Assembly (NCBI GenBank): GCA_034401795.1
Contig: CM067370.1
Coordinates: forward strand, 62,955,254 to 63,019,253
Source: Chaetoderma sp. LZ-2023a
Taxonomy: Eukaryota; Mollusca; Caudofoveata; Chaetodermatida; Chaetodermatidae
Length of the DNA: 64,000 bases
Reading direction: 5' to 3'
The position numbers and the translations under genes were made by a program. The notes beneath the pieces are model-generated. The model saw nothing but the letters and a program-made list of their open reading frames with translations, searched no databases and was not told the DNA's origin. Shown here piece after piece: positions 1-12,696 of the stretch. The number at the start of each line of letters is the position of its first letter. Positions within the stretch are counted from its first letter, which is position 1.

Positions 1-88
1 TAAATCCAACCCACCCACATTTAACTCCAGAAAGAATCTACATTTATCTTTTAAGCCTCAATAATCAGTAAACTCAACTCCTATGTCA
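1..88 (+). repeat. Left inverted repeat of the 3.5-kb element
   Basis: Diverged reverse complement of 3490-3572. May continue to the left of the window. Confidence 0.6.
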
Positions 89-870
89 TATTCTAGGCCT
101 CTAGAATGGAGCCAACATTTCTACAGGAATTATGCCCCAGATTAAAATCCTGCTCAGGTTCTTTAAGTTTTAACAGGAATGTTTCTTGAACGTTTTGGCT
201 TTGTATATTTAATGGTAATCGCTCTTATTTATGCTTCTCTGTTTGGGGTAGTCTTGGTAATGAGACGTTATGGTAGATAAGTTCATCATACCGATTATAT
301 TAAGTTTAAGATTGTTGGAGGTTAATTTTCAAATTCTATGCGTCTTTATTCAAACTCAGTTAGTTTTCATCCAGCGCTTCTGATTGTTCTTAAGCATATC
401 ACTAGTTCTTTCACTGTCTGATACTCTCTGGTGTTCACTTAGTATTTTTATAAATATATGATCCACTCTTCTCTTAATAGAACAATTCTTTCGCATTTTA
501 GTTACCTTCTCACTGTATTTGTGAATCTCTCTGGAGACATACAAGTTATCTATATAGAAGTTCATGATATTCGTGGCATGGATCCTTCTTTCTTCAAGCC
601 GGGTCACCTTTTGTTGAAGTTATTCGTGTTTCAGGCTGGATATAGGAATCAAGGTTATAAACTTACTAAGAGTTATCCAGAACAGTGTCAAATCTTGACC
701 GACGTCTAAGTAATCAGTCTTAAACTGGATTAGAACAAATATTACAATTTGGTATTAGCTAGATTCCATAAGGGACAGACAAATTACAATGTCAAAGTTC
801 ATGACGTTCGTGGCTTAGACATCATAGATGATGATCAGATGAAAAAATCAAAAGAAGTTAAAATAGTAAA

Positions 871-1273
871 TTAATAATTTCACCAATCATGTCATACGGA
901 CATCTAATGAGATTAGATCAGAAGACTTGTCTCTCTTCGTTAATAAAATTAATATGAATCTAGAAAAACGGCAGCAGCTGTATTCTGATCTTTTAAGAAA
1001 AGATTATTAAAAGATAATTTACCTTTCCAGCTTGAAACGTTAGACTTCATAGATGATGATCTGATGAAAAAATTGAAAGAAGTTGCTACGGTTTCAAGAT
1101 GGAAAGGTAAATTATCTTTTAATAATCTTTTCTTAAAAGATCAGAATATAGCTGCTTCTGTTTTTCTAGATTCGCTAATACTAATTGTATTAACAGAGCC
1201 AAGTCTTCTGATCTAATCTCATTACTAAGGGGGTAGGCTGTATGGCATGATTGGTGAGATTATTAATTTATTA
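871..1273. repeat. Long internal inverted repeat (two ~170-bp arms)
   Basis: Arm 871-1036 pairs with arm 1088-1273 around a ~50-base spacer. Matching blocks include AAAGATTATTAAAAGATAAT against its complement and the CACCAATCATG blocks at the outer edges. The arms have diverged by substitutions and small indels. This could be a foldback element or an inverted duplication inside the larger element. No ORF spans it. Confidence 0.65.
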
Positions 1274-3489
1274 TTTTTATTAGAACTTACTTCATTTGGA
1301 TCGGTTTATAATCAACAGAGTGGTGTTGAAGTCCAGCGACCTAATTTAGGAACATTACGATAATAACTCAATAAGCTGAGTCTCAGTTGCCGAGCACATC
1401 TCACCATTATCATCATTAAAGGGCAATTCCAGGATCAGTAAAAGTGGACTTTGGATTTGAAAGCCTATTATATGACTAACATATTGGATCCTAAATAACA
1501 ACAATAGACAAATAATACAAAGAATAATACCATCATAAACATGGGATTACTTCGTCTCCCGGGCGGGGCCATTAGATTTCACGAGATCGTGACGTCATTC
1601 CCGCACCAACATTATCTTTGCAGAGCACGGAGGCTTACAGTAAATATTCATAATCGTGGAGCTCTAACATGTGCTAATTTGTTATCATAGGGCATTGTCC
1701 AGTTAAGCTAGTAAGTCTTAAAAGTAATTCTAGTATCTGATGTCGGTGGCACATCGTTAACCCCTAGACTGCTGAAATCTATATTTCATAGATTCCATTT
1801 TCTCTATCTTATCAGTATGTGTTCCTTTTGATAACACTGCTGCTGTAAGTCATTGCTGTGCACGGCAGCAACACATTTCAGCAACATGTTTTCTAAAATG
1901 TACCTCAACACTATCTCTGCAAGTAGGCTATTATGAATTTTACACCACATGATAAGGGTTAAATGAATTGGCACACTTCACGTGAGCGTATTGTCAAATT
2001 ACTCAGCAGACTCAAGATACCGTTATAACCCGTGTCGCAGGAAGTGTAAATAATTAATATATATTCTGAGAAAGGATAGAAGCGATTGTAATAATTTCAA
2101 TACCTACTGGTAGCTGAAAATTCGAAGATTTATCCAATACTAGGAATGTTACAATCGCCCTAGTGGTTCAAAAGATACACTCTGCGGGGAAAACTAAGCC
2201 AGCAAAAATTTCAGGATGTGCTCTATCCATCATCCCATATCAAAATAACTATTACAGCTACAATGACAGAATTTACCATGCCGATGCTTTATAATGCTAT
2301 ATCATAACTGGGAAAGTTTCATCAAAATTATTGAAATTACTACAGCTTACCAGGCAATATTGATCGGCCGAGGAAAATTCCTAGATTTTATGCCAAAATG
2401 TTAATTCATTGGATGATATCTCTGACAATATTCACGTGAGCAAAATTATAATTAGTAAGGCAAATAGCTTTCAGCTTTAAGCACACTCCAATTTAATAAC
2501 AATACGCAAAGCATTTCCAAAGAAAGAGCCTACGAGACAAAACCATCTCACACTGAATCTTACCAAAAAAGGATAAAATATTCTCAGATCGTATCTTAGA
2601 TGACCAATATTTATATATTCCAGATTTTTGAACCCCTTGTCCGATCTTAAGATCCCTTATATCATATTAATCCCAGTCGGCACCTATTAAAGATCCTATC
2701 ATCATTGGAATCGCTTCAGTGGCTCCATTGTTATTATCATTTACATATACTTCCTCAAAATATGTACCCACATCTATAGCCTCGTGCTTCCAGTCATCCC
2801 TAATAGTGGCGGTGTGGGGCTGAAATGGCAGCGCCCTATGTGTGAAAAATTGTCAATTTTACCGATTATCTACCGATAGTTGGTTACACTATTTCTATCT
2901 GGCTATTATTCTGGCGCAATTTCATTAAACATGTAAAAATATTTCAAATAAAGTACACTTTATCATCCCGGAATTGAATGATTGTTTGTATGATATTTGT
3001 GAGATCGTTATTATTTATTATCCTGTTTAGTTGAATTTCAGTTCCTTTTAGTTATTTTGTGATCACAAGTGATATTGCATTATTTGTCCCTTTTGTTTAT
3101 TGACATTTATCCTTGTTTTATTTAACCTTTTAAGGGTTCTCAAATCTCCACCCACTGGTTGTTTTGTAGAGCACCGACTAATTCTATGGGTTTAGCAAGT
3201 AGTGATTGAACGGTTAGATATTGGTGGCGTAATAACAACGACCACAGAACCCTGTTATGGTTGGTCTGTAGTTTTATTAACCACCTAAACATATTTTACC
3301 TTTCAATCATTATGCCCGCCTTCGGCCACCTCACATGGGAATGATTTGAGAACTCTTTTTTTGTCAAGAGTGGAGAAATTTATTGTGAAGATCATCTTGT
3401 TGGAAGAAGGAGTATGTGCATGAGCAGTGGAACAGATTTACGGCAGAGACACCAGCTAGTCTATTCCTGTCTTTTTTAATTCATTCTAC

Positions 3490-3572
3490 AATAGGATATA
3501 GGAGTTGAGGTTACTGATTATTGAGACTTAATGTTAAATTTTGGGGGAAGCTAAATGTGGGTGGGTTGGATA
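3490..3572 (-). repeat. Right inverted repeat of the 3.5-kb element
   Basis: Reverse-complement partner of bases 1-88. The element probably ends near GGGTTGGATATA (3561-3572). Confidence 0.6.
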
Positions 3573-3610
3573 TAGCAAATAGTGGTTGAACGCTAAGTGT
3601 GTTGAGTTGG

Positions 3611-3931
3611 TTAAAGGTGCATATGCACAGCAGAATGGTTCAAAATAAAATTGTTAAAATTATATACTTTTAGAGGCTTAAGTTGTGTGCCTAGATGTAA
3701 TGAAACGAAACAAATCTTAGCATATGATGATTCCATTACGTATAAATTGATAATTTTTTAAGTTGTCAAATTGAATTAAAAGCATGAGTCCCTAATTCAA
3801 ATTCACAACTAAACCTACAAGATATATTTATATGGAATGAAATCATCATATTTTAAGACATTTCATTTCATTACATTGAGGTACACAATTTCTTATTTTC
3901 AAGCATTTTGGTGTGAATATGCACCTTTAAT
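3611..3931. mobile_element. Foldback MITE, ~320 bp, ends TTAAAGGTGCAT
   Basis: Starts TTAAAGGTGCATATGCAC and ends with the near complement GTGAATATGCACCTTTAA. The arms pair for more than 100 bases, with shared blocks around ATGTAATGAAA and ATATGATGATT. There is no coding capacity. The TTAA at both outer ends may be the target duplication. Confidence 0.7.
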
Positions 3932-4104
3932 AAAAATACAAACCAAACCTAACGGGATCTCTGTTCATCGTCAGCATGAGTTGTTTGATCTATATGGGCT
4001 CATGAACCTTTTGTTTGCCCCACCGTTCTGTTGTAAAAATTACGATGTTATTCAGGCTAATTTGATGTGTGTTCACTGCAGTGTTTGTACATTGCAGACG
4101 AGGC

Positions 4105-4815
4105 TCTGGTCTGGTGTTCTTTGACTCTCTCCCCTAATGCTCTACCAGTCTTACCAACCTAGGTGTCATTACAGTTGTCACACATTACCTGGTAGACCAC
4201 TCCACATATCTTTTCTTTTTTAGCCTTATCTCTGACATGTATTAGTCACGATTGTAACATGGGCTTGAACTACATATCAACTCTGTGATTTGAAAGCTCT
4301 TTGGAGGCGCTCAGACACCCCTCTGATGTATGGGATGTCTGCCGTGATGCGTTTCTCCGTGTCAACTGATCTAATTGTAGCTCTCTTCTTTTGGACATCT
4401 AGCATCCAATCAGGGTAGTTCTTGGCCCTGAAGGAAGATTTGATTCCAATCATTAGATTTGTCCTCGTCAATACTGATGGAGTCTTCCTGCTGGGTGAGT
4501 GAGCAGACGACTCATCTGTTGTGGTTGAGGTGGTGGTTGGAGTTGAAATTTACATACTGGTCTGGGTGTGTGGCTTTTCGGTAGTTACTTTAGTGCTTCC
4601 ATCATCGTTTAAATGGATCTCTGCGTCTAGAAAAGGAATCTCCCCACCTTTTTCTGCCTCTGGCAACATGTTAACATACAACTGGAAACCAGTGATTAGT
4701 GGTGGTGATGGCATCCCGGTCATACTGTCACTATTATGAAAAATCAATCCAACGCTTGAGAACATGCCAAATGATATATTTACTGAGTCATTGGCTAATT
4801 TGATTCCCATATCTC
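4105..4815 (-). pseudogene. Penelope-like retroelement relic: RT tail plus GIY-YIG endonuclease
   Basis: Two minus-strand fragments (4550-4810 and 4277-4471) carry the C-terminal end of a Penelope-type RT. The first has IPFLDAEIHLNDDGS followed by a KPHT phrase, and the second has IPYIRGVSERLQRAF. Downstream, about 4120-4260, the reading frame gives ICGVVYQVMC-DNC, a stop in place of the expected Tyr, then VGKTGRALGERVKEH. That is the Cys-containing GIY-YIG endonuclease pattern of Penelope-like elements. Such proteins copy RNA at a nick made by the linked endonuclease. Here the frame is broken between the parts and by the TAG, so this is a dead fragment. The RT palm and N-terminus are absent. 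Confidence 0.75.
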
Positions 4816-5304
4816 ATCACATATAGATGCCTGGCTCTATAGGCCTGTTTGTCCTCATGCATGTGTTTCTGAAACTGGGCGTGTCTATTTTGCTTTATTA
4901 CATCATAATTGTGTGTTTATTGTTATCATTTGTTATTTTTTAAATTAACAATCAGGGCAAACTTGGAAATATGTCATCACTTAACAAGCCTACTGATACT
5001 GTAGTGGTCATGAAAGGGTAGTCACAAACTAGACTGTTACACATACTCCACATCGTAGGCCTTGATGGGCCCAGCCCCAGTCTATCTCCATATTGTGATT
5101 GTAAATGGCTGCCAACTTTGTGTCAAAAGATAGCCATCTTGATTGGTAGTTGGGTGTTGAAAACAGAATGGACGTTATAAAAGTAGTATGACGTCACATT
5201 GTAATATTAATGTGTGAGGTCATATTGTCATTGTGAGGAATCCTATTGTCAACTAGAACTCCGCAAACAGCACATAATACACTGCCATCGAACTGTGTGA
5301 AGAT

Positions 5305-6245
5305 AACCGTTTCTTCCCCAGACCAAGGCCAGTCATCCTCTGATGTTTGAAAATGATCTGATAAATGGTAATGGAGTAAGCATCCAAAATGGAGTTATTG
5401 TCTGCAAACCAATTTTCAAGATGCCCACTGGTCATTGAATTTATTGGATTTCGGATCATCCTTGATTTTTATAGGTTTCTTCCTCAGACCTGGTCAAGTC
5501 ATGAAGTCTCAAACTGATCTGATAAACAGTAGCGTAGTTATTGTTCAGAAACCAGTTTTCAAGATGCCTGCTGATGGCCATATTGGATTTTGGATCATCA
5601 TCGATTTCAAAAGATTTCTTCCTCAGACCTAATCCAGTCATCTTTTGAAGTTTCAAAGCAATCCAATAATTATAAATGGTAACAGAGCAAACAAAATTTC
5701 AGAATGGCCTCAAGTGGCGGGCAGCCATATTGGATTCGAATCACAGCCATTTCGATAAGTTTCCTCAGACCTCACCTAGTCATGCTATGAAGTTTCAAAG
5801 CGATCCGATAAATTGTAGCGGAGTTATCCAGCAACCAATTTTCAAGATTGTCCTCAATGGCTGGCAGAAATACTGGATTTCGGATCATAGCAGATTTCGA
5901 GAGGTGTCTTCCTCAGACCTTGTCCAGTCATCCTGTTAAGTTTCAAAGCGATCAAATAAACAGTAGCTGGGTTATCATTCAAAATGGCTGGCGGTCATAA
6001 TGGATTTCGGATCATTGTTGATTTCGAGAGGTTTCTTCCTCTGACTTAGTCCAATCATTCTATGGAGTTTCAAAGCAATCTGCCAAATGGTAGCAGAGTT
6101 ATCATCGAGAAATAGAGTTATCATCTGCAAACCAATTTTCAAAATGGTCATCAGTGACTGACCGCCATATTGGATTTCGAATCGTCATCGATTTAGATAA
6201 GTTTCTTCCTCATACCTAGTCCAGTCATCTTATGAAGTTAAAACG
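5305..6245. repeat. Diverged tandem repeat, ~140-165 bp unit, about seven units
   Basis: The phrase TTTCTTCCTCAGACCT with a following AGTCAT recurs near 5309, 5474, 5617, 5759, 5903, 6031 and 6201. Between repeats lie AGTTTCAAAGCGATC-like, CAATTTTCAAGAT-like and ATATTGGATTTCGGATCAT-like blocks. This tandem core resembles those inside the hairpin-ended elements elsewhere in the window, but no terminal hairpin was found here. Confidence 0.75.
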
Positions 6246-6692
6246 TGATCTGTGTGCGCTCGTGTGTGCATGTTTGTGGTAAAGTATACCTACTTGGTCA
6301 TTCCCATATTAACTACCCTTCAGATATGGACAATTTAGCCATGCCCACAAGCCTGTGACCTCACAAATCATGTGATTCTCTTGACCACTCTCTTACCATC
6401 AGTACAATGACTAGCATTATGGGAATGGTTTTATACTGAGCATTGTGCAACTACAAGAACAATGGAATCCCAAATAATGGTGCCTGCAATTATCAAACTA
6501 AAATGGCTGCTACGAAGAAAACGATTGTCACATAACTTTCCATGGCACACCCACTACTAATATGACACATTTTCCATAGATCACTTTGTGCATACTGTTG
6601 TGCTTCAGACATTGCCTTTATAAAGAGGCCATATGATTTCAGTGGGTGATTTTGAGCACCTGTTTATTGATGAATACTATAGTTTCACCATG
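6246..6692. other. No gene or clear repeat seen
   Basis: Unassigned AT-rich sequence with no long ORF. There is a short GT/GC-rich stretch near 6247-6280. Confidence 0.4.
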
Positions 6693-6912
6693 CGTTAACT
6701 ATTTAGACATCAAATTTGTGAGAAAAATTTTAATTTTCTCAGTCCATTTGCAGAATATTTTGGAAAATTTTCCACTGGATCGGTTATCACGACAGTCATT
6801 TCAGAGGTAAGTAAATCTTTCAAATTAGTCTTCTCTTGGACTGCAAATGCACATTTCTCAAGACCACTGCAAAAGCCATTTTTTGGGTCGACTTAAGTGT
6901 TAAAGGATTAAT
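6693..6912. mobile_element. Palindromic MITE, family M (diverged copy)
   Basis: Contains the family blocks AATTTTCTCAGTCCATTTGCAG, a GGTTATC centre, TAGTCTTCTCTTGGACTGCAAATG, ATTTCTCAAGACCACTGCA and a terminal GTGTTAAAGGATTAA. The arms are mutually complementary. It is one of the more mutated copies. Confidence 0.65.
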
Positions 6913-7692
6913 AGTTAAATCTGACAGAAATGTGCACACTATTTTTTGAAAATTTATGACTAGAATGATGGTGTATGAAAAATTTGGTGTACATTGAGAA
7001 TATGTGTAGTTAATGAAAACAGAAGTATTGTGCATTTTAAGGATGACATTTTACTTCAAACAAACAGTTGTACACACAATATTATCATCAAAGCAACAAT
7101 CTGACTTGTTTTACTATTTATAACAATCCCTGGATTTACCTGAACATTGTACTAAATGTATATCCATTCACAGGATAAAAGTCTACTTTGGAATACTTAT
7201 TATTAATGTGGCGTATAAATGAGCCATCCATATTAGAGATAAATATTCAAAATATTCTCAGACTAAATAAACTTGTATAATTTTGAGTTGGCTTAATTTA
7301 AATGTCTGCCAGCCGAATATCTGCGGACTACATTTTTCATGGAGCTTAACTCTGGATATGCTAAATATTTTTAAAACAATTTGAGTCAAATTGTTTTCAA
7401 AATACTCAACCGGTCCAGATTTAATGCCAATTGAAATTATTGTCTGTTGGCTTGCAACAGTCTGACAGTTAACATACTATAAATGGTCAAAAACAATTGT
7501 TTTCTTAGTTGCACATCAGTAAAATATCTTTGAAAACTCACCACTGGAATGACACAGCTCCTGAGCCAATCAATCATTCAAGTGTTTGAGTTTTCAAGAA
7601 TATTCTGCTAATGATATGCATAGACATTTCTCAGAATCACTGAAGAGGCCTTTATCAGCCAACTTGATCATAACTGGTTAAAATACATCATT
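6913..7692. other. AT-rich, no gene seen
   Basis: No ORF of note. A small palindrome around 7375-7415 (CAATTTGAGTCAAATTG core) resembles the foldback sequences at 53.3 and 53.8 kb. Confidence 0.4.
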
Positions 7693-8740
7693 AGCTCACC
7701 TGGCCTTTCAGTGAGCTTATGCCATGGCGGCCATCCTCCAACTATCCGTCAAATCGCTTCTTCTCCTTAACAATTTGACCGATTTCAACCAAATTTGGCT
7801 GGAAGGATCCTATGCTGGTATCCTCCGATGGTTTTTTCAGCATTTTGATAAGTCAATTTTTGGGGTTAAAATCTTAGATTTTATGACAAATTTATTAGAA
7901 ATTGTCAAAATGCTACTCCTTAGCTACTTGACATATTTCAACTAAATTTGGCTAGACTGATTCTCTAATGGTAAGTTCTAGAAAATCTATTCAGAATTTT
8001 GATTGATCAATTTTTTGGGTGAAAATCTGAGATTTTATGAAAAATGTACCAGAAATTGTCAAAATACTACTACTCCTTAGCTACTTGTCATATTTCAACC
8101 AAATTTGGCTATATGGATTCTATGGTGGTAGGCTCTAGAACACCTATTCACAATTTTGATTGATTAATTTTGTGTGAAAATCTTAAAATTTATACAGAAA
8201 ATTACTGGAAATTGTCAAAACACTACTCCACATTAACCGCTTGGTGGATTTCAACATAGTTTGGCTGGAAGGACCCTATGGGTGTAGGTTTCAGAACTTG
8301 TATACAGAATTTTGATTGGTAAATTGTTTGGTCAAAATCTGGAATTTTATGAAAATTTAGCGGATATCATTTAAAACACTACTCATTAACTGCTTCGGCA
8401 ATTTTAGCCAGACGCTGATGGAAGGACCCTATGGCAGCAGGCTTCAGACCGTGTACACAGAATTTTGATTGGTCAATTTTTGGGTGGCCATCTTGGATTT
8501 TCCAAAAGTTTTGGTAAATCAGTTAAAAGCATACACCTCATTAACCGTTTGGCAGATTTCAATCAAACTCAGCTGGAAAGTCCCGAGGCTTCAGAACGTG
8601 TATATATACAATTTTGATTGGTCAATTCTTTTCGTGGCCATCTTAAATTTTCTGAAAATTATCCATCATGTCTATTTAAATGCAAATGGGTCAAATGCTA
8701 ATGGTCCAGGTGAGTGCTACAGGTCCTTGGGCCTCTTGTT
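7693..8740 (-). mobile_element. Hairpin-ended tandem-repeat element, family X (complete copy)
   Basis: Read on the minus strand it starts ACAAGAGGCCCAAGGACCTG with a CACTCACCTGGAC box and ends in a terminal palindrome AGCTCACTGAAAGGCCAGGTGAGCT-like at 7693-7717. Between the ends are about five diverged ~150-180 bp units sharing AAATTTGGCT.GA.GGA.CCTATG, AATTTTGATTGGTCAATTTTT and AAATTGTCAAAA.ACTACTCC. There is no coding capacity. The layout (fixed 5' end, tandem-repeat core, 3' hairpin) is that of non-autonomous Helitron/Helentron-like 'pearl' elements reported from bivalves. The class assignment is inference. Confidence 0.7.
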
Positions 8741-9263
8741 ATGGATATAGAATTTGGAGACTGTGTATTGCAATGCTTAAACAAGAACATTTGAATGGGC
8801 TGGCTACTTTAATGACCAAAGCCCCGAGAATTATGGGCGAGGGTGATTTTCTACTTCTATCGTGTAAGAACAGGACAGCAATCACATTTTGAATAATAGC
8901 CATGCGCATGCCAGGTTGTGAGGTCAGATGCAAACAATGCTTGTTACATGTATAAATATTTTCATCATAAATAATTTTCTCATCTACATCAACCAGTTAC
9001 TTTGACCCTAAGAAGTAGTAGACATACTAATATATATAAATTACATTTTCATAGCATTTTATGCAAAATCTTTATTCTCATAACTACAAACAGACTGAGA
9101 GCACACCAAGTAATTGTTCCTAGCCTGTCATGTCATGGACATTCTACAGATTATAGATCTATGACTTAGGATTAAAAATTTTAATATACTTCTAGCAGTG
9201 TCCACAGGAGATAGAGCGTTTTCGATTGGGCTAGTGTTGTCCACACTAGTGTCGGGTTGAATT
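8741..9263. other. No gene seen
   Basis: AT-rich unassigned sequence. No repeat shared with the rest of the window was noticed. Confidence 0.4.
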
Positions 9264-9607
9264 CGTTTGTGCGAGTTTAGCAGTTTAATGACAATTGTGA
9301 TAATGCATGTTCAGGGCCACCTGGTATTAACACAGTGAAGGCATAACCTGCGTTATCATGGCATCATAATTGCATCTATGTGACATCAAAACAGTTTTGC
9401 AGAACTCATGCAAACAAATTTACTCTAAAACATATATGTTTGTATGAGTTCTGCACAACTGTTGTTGTGACATCACATAGATTCAATTATGACGCCATAA
9501 TCATGCCATGATAATGCAGGTTATGAGCCTTCACTGTGTTAATACCGGGAGGCCCAGAACCGGCATGATCATGCTTGCTATTTAACTCTGCTAAACTCGC
9601 ACAAACG
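9264..9607. mobile_element. Foldback MITE, ~345 bp with ~165-bp arms
   Basis: The left end CGTTTGTGCGAGTTTAGCA is the exact complement of the right end TGCTAAACTCGCACAAACG. Inner blocks also pair: GTTAT.ATGGC, GACATCACATAG, and ATGAGTTCTGCA against TGCAGAACTCAT. A ~25-base loop sits near 9420-9440. Non-coding. Confidence 0.8.
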
Positions 9608-9804
9608 TATGATATTAATAATAAACAAAAATTTTGATATAATTATAATTACATTGGGACTTCTAGTAACAGTTTAACAATAGCGTAGATTTGTCAGCTT
9701 TCAGTAACAATGGCCATGAGAAAACACATTTATTTCCAGGGAATATGTTTTGAAAGCTTACCATCATATAATCATTATACCACCGAAATACCAACATCTC
9801 AATT

Positions 9805-10041
9805 TTAACCCTTTAACCCACGAATTTGTTCATGAAAATCTCAATTTTCTCATAGAAAATTCCCATTTGCAGATCAAGAAGCCTATTTTTGAAAAATTAG
9901 CAACTGAAATGACTGGCTCAGTTATCGAGCCAGTCATTAGTGATAAATTTTCAAAAATAGGCTTCGCTTGTTCTGCAAATGGACATTTCTCAAGACCACG
10001 GCAGAAACCGTTTTTGGCTGATATAAGTGTTAAAGCGTTAA
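9805..10041. mobile_element. Palindromic MITE, family M
   Basis: Starts TTAACCCTTTAACCCACGAA and ends GTGTTAAAGCGTTAA. The centre reads GACTGGCTCAGTTATCGAGCCAGTC. Each arm holds TTTTTGAAAA and a CATTTGCAG box in inverted order. The whole 237 bases fold on themselves. ORFs on both strands across it are by-products of the palindrome. Confidence 0.85.
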
Positions 10042-12696
10042 AATACTCATACTTGTGTATGCTGATGAAGATTTTGAAACTAGAACTTATCTTACATCGT
10101 AAAGAATTTGTTGTAATGCTCAAGTCTGTGAATTTCAAATGGTTAAACACATTACATTAACATATATCACACTGGAAGTTCTAAAAAACATCTTTCCATA
10201 AAAAAACCTGGAGACTTCTATCATAATGCGTTATCGGCATGACCATTTTGACTGAACGATGGTATATAACAACCAAATACTCAATATATACATTCATTCG
10301 CTAATATGGTACACTTTGTACAGAGAAACAGGAAAACAATCATAACAACTATTTACAAATTCATTCTGATGTCAAGAATCCAGGAACATCAGCCACCCCT
10401 GTCTGAAACTACAACATTTGTCACGCAAACAACATTGGCGCCACTAACAAATAATTCTATTCTAGGTTCTCATTAGATGTCAGTCTAGTGTTTGTATTAA
10501 ATTGAAGACTATGGCTAGCAATAATGGATAAATCTGATCTGTTGGTCAACTCCATGACATTATAATCAATTATGTCACATGTAGGCTATTATCCAATCTG
10601 CCTTGCATTCAGTATGGAAAACGTTTTGGTAAATCTGCAAACTATTGACAATCTGCTGATTTCGCATTAATTACATCATATAACATACAAATATGACAAA
10701 CTAAGAAAAGTCGATTTTGCATGCGCAGAGCGCTCTGGAACGTCTTCACTACTGAACGCAAGCCTGGGTAGAAAAGGTTGACTTAAAAAGGCATTGTCAT
10801 GGTGGCGGGAAAAAACCCTGAAAAAAATTAATTTCCCTTGGTTTTTTTTATCGTAAAATGATTTTGTAAATCCTTCTACATCATATTAAAACATTTTGTG
10901 GTGAAAATGAGCTCCTTTTCATTGGGATTAGTGATACACAACTACCTGGATATTTTGACAGCTAAAACTGTGCTTAATATCGGAATACTCTCCATACACA
11001 CAAGTATAATTTTTTTTTTAAATGTGGATGGTTTTATGAGCAGTATTTAACTAACGTTACCGCCTAAACCAGTCTCCCTATTGTAACACTGGACCCTTCC
11101 TGTTTTAGCCATGAACCACCCCCCCCCCCCCTCCCCATCCCTAATTAATCTCCACCCACACCTCGATAGTGTTGGAATCGATCCCTGAACTTCTTGACTA
11201 TCAATTTCCAGTAAACCCCCGTTGACTGGGTGCTGTTGTGCCCCCCCCCCCCCCCCCGGGTGCTGTTGTGCCCCCCCCCACCCCCCTCTCAGTCAAATTA
11301 GTTTCAAAATATTCAACAATGTTTATATGTTTATTAAATGCTAAAGACATACAATTCGTACATGTCAGACTATTATGCGTTAAAGGCGGACTATATCGAG
11401 TCATTCATGATGTCATGATTATGATGTCAGCCTACATGTCACGTAGTTGATTATGGTGTCATACGATTGAGTGAAGAAATGGGTTTATAAATTGTATGTC
11501 AAATAGTTGCTGGATTGGGGATTTATGTGATATTATGGGTAACAGAATCAGTCGAGTTATTCAAAAGATACAGAATATAGGAATGAAAGGCTTTCTGTAT
11601 TTTGTACATTGTGATCATTTTCACTTTCGTATTTAGATATTATAATATTGTGTAGTGCGTATTTTGCTCCTTTTTCGTCATGATAAGTATGAGAAGACTG
11701 ATGATTCATATACTCTTAAGTCAACCTGGTTTGTTGGCTTCCGCAAAAGCCGGCGGGAATAGCTCTCAGGAGGATGAGTCAGCCCACGATCAGCTATCCC
11801 ATCCATTTGATTATCCTAATATTTTATCTTCACCATGACAATGCATGTTTATTATGCTCAGCTTTCATAGCAAATATCTTCCGTCTCCATAAGATGGTGA
11901 AAGATGAAAATAACCAATATTTCTTGTCTTTTGAATTTAAAATGAGCTTTGAGTTTGTGACAAAAATATATTGTCTCTGGTCTACAGAGTTGGAAGGATT
12001 AACCTGTAAATCACTTAAAATTCAGATTCCAAAACTCTATTCCCTTTCATATGCTAATTTGTAGTTTTCTGAAAATACATTTACTAGGGTGACCATCTCT
12101 CCAGATTTATCTGTAAAATGCAGATTTTTTAACAGGTCTCCGGAAATCCTGTGAAGTATCAGGATTTTTTTTTTATCCACCTCTCAAAAACAAAAATAGC
12201 TAATAATAACTAAGTATTAAAAAAATTAATTTATTGAATTTATGCCTTTGACATTTGTAAGATACGTTGGAGGAAACAAAACGTCCGCTTGTTCGAAAAG
12301 AGCAAACCGCGTCCTCTCACGTTTGTCCACCTTTATTCTCCAACAAGCTGGTCGCCCTAATTTATAATGCTGACTTCATTATAAGCACTTCCAAACACAA
12401 TGACTTCGACAAAGCGACACTAATCTCTAGACAATACATCAAAGCATAGCAATAGATAAAGTATTTATGTCCAGTCCTCAATGAGTAGAGACAATAAGCA
12501 AGATAACTCCAGTTAAGCGTTCAACACTCAAGGTGGCCAAATGATTCTTATTTTAAAGCTGTCAAGGGATGAAGGTCTACTCTTGTTGAAAAGATCAATA
12601 GCTGAATTCTTAATGACCACTTACTGAAAATCGACATGTATTAGTACCATTGTACTACTGGTATCAAATTTAGCATTTAACATTTCCGTTACACTT
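10042..12696. other. Unassigned, AT-rich, no gene recognised
   Basis: No ORF with recognisable protein content. Poly-C runs lie at 11117-11140 and 11241-11288. A CAAATTAGTTTCAAAATATTC block at about 11290 belongs to the same foldback family as 53.3 kb. Confidence 0.4.
11227..11288 (+). repeat. Poly-C tracts joined by a GGGTGCTGTTGTG duplication
   Basis: The phrase GGGTGCTGTTGTG occurs twice (starting near 11228 and 11259), each copy followed by a run of C. This is a simple-sequence expansion. Run lengths in such tracts are often unreliable. Confidence 0.7.

Larger units (their letters stand above)
1..3572. mobile_element. Large element bounded by inverted repeats, left end at window edge
   Basis: The first ~88 bases are the diverged reverse complement of 3490-3572. 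Both ends carry the stretch CCAACCCACCCACATTTA at the outside and AATCAGTAA.CTCAACTCCTAT towards the inside. Long inverted ends about 3.5 kb apart suggest a DNA transposon or its deletion derivative. No transposase motif was recognised. Inside are short degenerate coding-like stretches. Plus-strand 559-600 and 798-860 share a repeated phrase reading VHD.RG.D, and 815-875 is repeated in diverged form at 1040-1098 with the phrase IDDD.MKK.KEV. A Lys/Arg-rich 83-codon minus-strand ORF lies at 356-607. The superfamily is unknown, and the true left end may lie before base 1. Confidence 0.5.

Noticed and set aside
3837-4124. 95-codon plus-strand ORF
   Set aside because: It starts inside a foldback MITE and runs into the antisense of the Penelope relic, so it is not a gene.
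9830-10160. ORFs of over 100 codons on both strands
   Set aside because: They are produced by the palindromic MITE M; the two proteins mirror each other's DNA.
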